Shown here one piece after another: positions 6,201 through 7,748 of a stretch of DNA of 7,748 nt. Location: the NCBI GenBank assembly GCA_041623475.1, contig JBFJWU010000154.1, positions 1-7,748 on the forward strand. Reading direction: 5' to 3'. This DNA is from JBFJWU01 sp041623475 [NCBI: bacterium]. Its GTDB lineage: Bacteria > J088. The notes below the pieces were generated by a model. The model searched no databases. It saw only the letters and a list, made by a program, of their open reading frames with translations, and was not told where the DNA came from. Both the position numbers and the translations under genes were made by a program. Within the stretch, counting starts at the first letter, position 1. The number at the start of each line of letters is the position of its first letter.

Positions 6201-7748
6201 AGCCGGTGCGGTAACCGCAATACTGCCGCTGATCGACCCGTTTGTTGATTCGCTGAACCAACGGACAGATTGCCGTGAATATCCGCTGCCGTCGAAATAC
6301 CAGGTCGAACCGCCGGTTACCCGTTTTGCGTACCATTCGATACTGCTGATGTTGCCGCCAACGCCGTTGTTGATGGGGTCGGTCGTTGTGCCGGCGACTG
6401 GCACGTCAGTGTATGAGCCAGCAAGTTGGCCCGTAACAGGTGTGGTAAAGATTGGCGGCAATGGGGGCGTCAGGTCAATCGGCCAGTTGACTGTAACCGG
6501 TGTCCCCGGCACTGCCGATCCGTCGACGCCCCGAATTTGTACCGTATGGTTGCCTTCGGTTAGCGACGTCAGGGAAACTTTTCGCCAGTTGTTGCCGGTT
6601 CCTGTCCATGCCCCGCCGTCTACGCGAACTTCGGTTGTAACCGCTCCGACTCCAGGAAAAACGTTGATGACAGCGGTGGTAAATGGCGATGCTTGTCGGG
6701 TAACGCCCGTACCCGTATAACCGTAGATACTGCCAGCCTGGGAGGCCGTGAAGTCCGCACGTGGAGAGCCGACTACAAAGTCGGGCAGGTCGTCCCCATT
6801 GAAGTCAACCTTGCCGACAAAATCCCAGCCAAAGAACTGATCTGCGGCAGCAACTGGTCCGGGAATCGCATGGATAACGGACCCATCCTGGCCCGAAAGA
6901 ATCTGGACACGCCCGGAGTCGAAACTGCTGTCATCGTTCTGCGGGGAGCCGACCAGCACATCAGGGATTCCATCCTGATTGTAGTCCGCTGTTGGGATGA
7001 CTTTGCGACCAAAAACATCGCCGGCGGTGGCTCCGGTTGTTCGCCAAATCAGGGTCCGGTCCGCACCGCTGAACATCCAGACGGCTCCGCTTTGGTTTCC
7101 GTTCAGGTCGGCACCCGAACTGCCAATAACGATTTCCATCTTGCCGTCACCATTGATGTCAGGGAATGCGGCGACTGATTCGCCGAATGCCGCATTCGCG
7201 TGATCCGAATCAATGCGATCCAACTGGGTATAGTCAGCTCCTGAATAAATATATACTGCGCCGCCATTGGAAAACGGTGTGTCAAACCCGATGGCTGATA
7301 CAAGGATTTCATCAAAATTGTCACCATTGAGATCCGCAATCGATGCAACCTCGATACCAAACTGGTCGGACGCGTTGACGCCCGATTGGCGCCAAAGCTC
7401 TGTCCCGTCCGTGCCAGAAAACAGGTACGCTGTCCCCTGATCTGCCAGAGTGTCATCATCGGTAAAGTCGCCAACAATAAAGTCATCGACTCCGTCCCCA
7501 TTGTTGTCCGGGATGCTGGCCACAACCTGTCCAAAATCTGCACCGTTGGCATCTGCATCGACGCGTAAAATGTTCGCACCCGTTTGGCCGTTTTTCAGAT
7601 ATGCGCTGCCAGCATTGGCAGCGGAATAGCTTGTGTCGAGTGCGCCGACAACAATATCGGGATAGCAACATCCGGACAGGTCATTGATTCGGGCGATGTC
7701 ATAGCCAAAACTGTGGCCGGCAGCATCAGCAGATGCAGAAGTTCGTAC
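1..7748 (-). CDS. Giant multi-propeller surface/secreted protein (FG-GAP, VCBS, RCC1, Ig-like, IPT), internal fragment open at both ends
   Basis: One frame on the minus strand stays open for all 2,582 codons; I checked every in-frame triplet and found no stop. The start and end of the gene are outside the window, so no start codon, signal peptide or anchor can be judged. Domain order is FG-GAP propeller (residues 1-348), Ig-Ig (350-544), IPT (545-638), VCBS propeller (639-1014), five Ig-like domains (1015-1484), 14 RCC1 repeats (1485-2200), Ig-Ig (2201-2401), IPT (2402-2500) and the start of another VCBS propeller (2501-2582). Recognisable repeats on both sides of every boundary stay in the same frame, so there is no sign of a frameshift. 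Asp/Asn calcium loops and paired cysteines suggest folding outside the cytoplasm. Proteins built this way are usually exported and bind ligands or surfaces; adhesion is inferred. No enzyme domain is seen. The exact function and name are unknown. Confidence 0.95.
249..545 (-). other. IPT/TIG-like domain, copy 2
   Basis: Residues 2402-2500. It starts GSTGHVSLTNVDPAYASDT, has SWHWLYGSNLTKPGL and ends FYSPTGIPAGEYELAVTYP followed by a KFTIIAD strand. It is a clear paralogue of the domain at 5835-6116, with the same order of motifs and nearly the same length, and it too leads straight into a VCBS propeller. Confidence 0.72.
546..872 (-). other. Ig-like domain 9, WDG type (third copy)
   Basis: Residues 2293-2401. 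It opens DISILSPFPNQAV, then has FVGTAIDNEPAPT, ITWVSTSVFNGSGYWDGFGFG (hallmark 711-752), an aromatic stretch with NPWRWYQQM, and TLTITAYAKDAAGNLTS. The opening I-x-I-L-x-P and the V/A-x-A-x-D-x-x-G-N ending match the domain at 4377-4706. The placement before an IPT domain matches the domain at 6117-6474. Confidence 0.78.
873..1148 (-). other. Ig-like domain 8
   Basis: Residues 2201-2292, directly after the last RCC1 repeat. Recognisable pieces are LSAGLSTISAV, a PPIEMRFSGD strand, TAWQAF, VILTAGDADKTVAVQFRDSLWNTS and the closing ITVALDQTNP. The V-A-V-Q-F-R-D-x-x-x-N-T-S ending is the same family signature as in the domain at 4077-4376. It probably caps or spaces the RCC1 propellers. Confidence 0.75.
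1149..3296 (-). repeat. Fourteen RCC1 repeats (two seven-bladed beta-propellers), cysteine-paired type
   Basis: Residues 1485-2200. Fourteen tandem repeats follow the pattern W-x-x-V-S-A-G-x-x-H-T-C-x-x-(6)-L-W-C-W-G-x-(4)-G-Q-L-G-D/N-G-x-(n)-P-V-Q-E. The CWG cysteines are at residues 1511, 1562, 1614, 1667, 1719, 1771, 1823, 1874, 1925, 1976, 2027, 2079, 2130 and 2180, a period of 50-53. Every repeat has exactly two cysteines. Nine residues separate them in thirteen repeats and eight in the last (CGLQGPRMSC). RCC1 proteins form seven-bladed propellers, so 14 repeats fit two complete propellers in tandem. The H-T-C...C-W-G variety is common in exported bacterial proteins, unlike the nuclear exchange factor RCC1 itself; BLIP-II is a known secreted protein with this fold. 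A binding scaffold is likely and the partner is unknown. The last two repeats are the most diverged. Confidence 0.95.
1815..1994 (-). repeat. Exact 27-base direct repeat within adjacent RCC1 units
   Basis: Bases 1815-1841 and 1968-1994 are identical over 27 bases and lie exactly 153 bases apart, one RCC1 repeat length. They encode the strand TDGTLWCWG in repeats 10 and 9. A shorter match to the same core occurs in repeat 1 near 3210-3228. Other repeats share the protein motif with more base changes. This suggests fairly recent duplication or gene conversion between neighbouring units. Confidence 0.85.
3297..3542 (-). other. Ig-like domain 7, close paralogue of domain 5
   Basis: Residues 1403-1484, the last sandwich before the RCC1 repeats. 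It carries the same motifs as the domain at 3813-4076, including the SPQTTITL strand and DSIILDTLPP, after which a short linker leads into the first RCC1 strand (WISLSAG). It is somewhat shorter than its sister because the YYDAAGN turn is replaced by YYGGSPTG. Confidence 0.75.
3543..3812 (-). other. Ig-like domain 6
   Basis: Residues 1313-1402, between the two close paralogues. It contains TLDIVATADSAQMLVTGDV, a GWVAFNP segment, VGLTLGDGIKVVWVTTRDG and a final SDYATLS strand. The order 'M-x-V/F-x-G-D, W-x-A-F, L-T-x-G-D-x-x-K-x-V-x-V' also appears in the domain at 873-1148, which is its closest relative in the protein by eye. A spacer role is likely. Confidence 0.68.
3813..4076 (-). other. 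Ig-like domain 5, close paralogue of domain 7
   Basis: Residues 1225-1312. Key segments are VVADLYALGGVTYSLEG, IDPLVIGAALSPSTTITL, LPDGLKVVKATYYDAAGN and VTDSINL. The domain at 3297-3542 repeats nearly the same string of motifs (VTADLYYPPAVTYNLTG, LNPFVVNAAMSPQTTITL, GPDGYHEVRADYYGG, VTDSIIL), while the domain between them is more distant. No binding or catalytic residue stands out. Confidence 0.75.
4077..4376 (-). other. Ig-like domain 4, with a CxxC at its start
   Basis: Residues 1125-1224, between the junctions DTVPP and DVTPP. The domain starts SCLTC (a CxxC, 4356-4367), then has NSLNLTMFSSG, VEARYYGS, GAWISY and PVTVQYRDALGNMT, and ends VTLDVTPP. The V-Q-Y/F-R-D-x-x-G-N-x-T...L-D-x-T-P-P ending is shared with the domain at 873-1148 and is common in giant bacterial surface proteins. 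The CxxC is not found in the sister domains. It could form a local disulphide; there is no sign of a redox enzyme fold. Confidence 0.75.
4377..4706 (-). other. Ig-like domain 3, WDG type (second copy)
   Basis: Residues 1015-1124, directly after the VCBS propeller. It opens with ESTAPLVNILDPYNGQSF, typical of bacterial Ig-like domains that begin with a P-x-V-x-I-x-x-P-x-x-G stretch. It then has TGVASDFGSGV, VQINFYDG, the hallmark FYWNGSSFG, a WSITQSL strand and VNARAWDGDGNMG before the DTVPP junction. The hallmark (4536-4577) matches those in the domains at 6117-6474 and 546-872. Confidence 0.78.
4707..5834 (-). repeat. VCBS/FG-GAP calcium-loop beta-propeller, seven blades
   Basis: Residues 639-1014. 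Six blades carry strong calcium loops: DYDRDGDTD (5577-5603), DVNGDGWLD (5424-5450), DLDNDGDVD (5253-5279), DIDNDGDLD (5076-5102), DFDGDGDMD (4908-4934) and DYDGDHDLD (4758-4784). They lie 150-177 bases apart, and each is followed by a hydrophobic I/V-rich strand. Before the first loop, a degenerate blade (KLLGFVDNDKRYIFAC) lacks the loop, giving seven blades, the usual number for this fold. The first true blade is preceded by two cysteines (5727-5729 and 5622-5624), and a CSTLGAAC pair lies in the loop at 5148-5171. The propeller is probably exported and calcium-stabilised. It differs from the N-terminal FG-GAP propeller in having shorter blades with D-x-D-x-D-G-D-x-D loops. Confidence 0.92.
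5835..6116 (-). other. IPT/TIG-like domain, copy 1
   Basis: Residues 545-638. The domain begins GPEILIATEPYASDT and contains SWVVLQGRNFDNPGL, matching the start of IPT/TIG folds, where a G-x-N/G-F motif follows the first strands. It ends with FTPTGLPVGSYALAVTYP and a PFTIL strand. A second copy at 249-545 shares YASDT, SW, G-x-N, PGL and PTG-L/I-P-x-G-x-Y-x-LAVTYP. Both copies sit directly before a VCBS propeller. IPT domains in secreted proteins usually act as rigid linkers or binding modules; which applies here is not visible. Confidence 0.72.
6117..6474 (-). other. Ig-like domain 2, WDG type (first of three copies)
   Basis: Residues 426-544. The domain opens after a TPP junction with a P-V-x-G-T-T-x-D-P segment, then SSIEWYAKR, the hallmark WYFDGSGYS (6276-6302), an aromatic-rich strand and a final YTIVMRAVDG strand typical of Ig-like spacer domains. 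Two other domains in the protein, at 4377-4706 and 546-872, share the order 'variable strand, Y/F-W/F-N/D-G-x-G/S-Y/F, long loop, V/I-x-A-x-D-x-x-G-N'. Each copy lies beside a propeller or an IPT domain. It is recognised as a beta-sandwich by pattern only; function beyond spacing is not known. Confidence 0.65.
6475..6701 (-). other. Ig-like beta-sandwich domain 1
   Basis: Residues 350-425 link the FG-GAP propeller to the next Ig-like domain. The segment has the alternating hydrophobic pattern of a bacterial Ig-like fold: a strand with TEVRVDGGAWT, then LTEGNHTVQIRGVDG, a pattern seen in many surface proteins (G-x-H-T-V-x-V-R-A-x-D-x-x-G). It ends at the junction DLTPPLPP. Proline-rich TPP junctions recur between most of the sandwich domains of this protein. 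The role is probably structural, as a spacer; the exact family assignment is uncertain. Confidence 0.7.
6706..7748 (-). repeat. FG-GAP (integrin-alpha-like) beta-propeller, six repeats visible, probably missing its first blade
   Basis: Six tandem repeats (residues 1-348) each carry an FG motif, a calcium-type loop and a V/IVG motif followed by a G-x-x-Y/W-x-x-S/N-G segment. The FG phenylalanines are at residues 14, 72, 130, 188, 246 and 306, a period of exactly 58 residues for five repeats and 60 for the last. Loops in repeats 2-6 read DNNGDGVDD, DLNGDNFDE, DINGDGKME, DYNQDGIPD and DFNGDDLPD. Repeat 1 lacks the loop and has NDLSGCCYPD instead. This family normally forms a seven-bladed propeller, so a seventh repeat probably lies just upstream, beyond base 7748. 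Calcium binding in repeats 2-6 is likely from the motif; the ligand of the propeller is unknown. Confidence 0.93.

Noticed and set aside
7103-7579. Minus-strand open frame of 158 codons in a different register
   Set aside because: It overlaps FG-GAP repeats 2-4 in a shifted frame. The periodic signal there produces an open shadow frame with no FG-GAP motif.

Overview
The whole window is the interior of one very large bacterial gene on the minus strand. Reading the minus strand with codons in register at + positions 3-5, 6-8 and so on up to 7746-7748, I found no stop codon in 2,582 consecutive codons. The frame enters at base 7748 and leaves at base 1, so the start codon, signal peptide, C-terminus, promoter and terminator all lie outside. 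No RNA gene, mobile element, CRISPR array or second gene is supported. Residue numbers below count from the first visible codon (7748 = residue 1).

The protein is a chain of beta-propellers joined by beta-sandwich domains. From N to C it has: an FG-GAP (integrin-alpha-like) propeller with six blades visible (6706-7748); two Ig-like domains (6117-6701); an IPT/TIG-like domain (5835-6116); a VCBS/FG-GAP propeller with six DxDxDGDxD calcium loops and a degenerate seventh blade (4707-5834); five Ig-like domains (3297-4706); 14 RCC1 repeats, enough for two seven-bladed propellers (1149-3296); two more Ig-like domains (546-1148); a second IPT/TIG-like domain (249-545); and the beginning of another VCBS propeller (1-248), which continues past the window.

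The unit 'WDG-type Ig domain, then IPT, then VCBS propeller' occurs twice, at 4707-6474 and at 1-872, with matching motifs and matching cysteines. This points to growth of the gene by internal duplication. The domain types, the many calcium-type Asp/Asn loops and the regularly paired cysteines suggest an exported or cell-surface protein that folds with calcium and disulphides, probably for adhesion or ligand binding. That role is inferred; no catalytic domain is visible.

The source is most likely a bacterium with a large genome that makes giant secreted proteins, perhaps an uncultured environmental lineage. The sequence looks moderately GC-rich by eye. Nothing here fixes the taxon.
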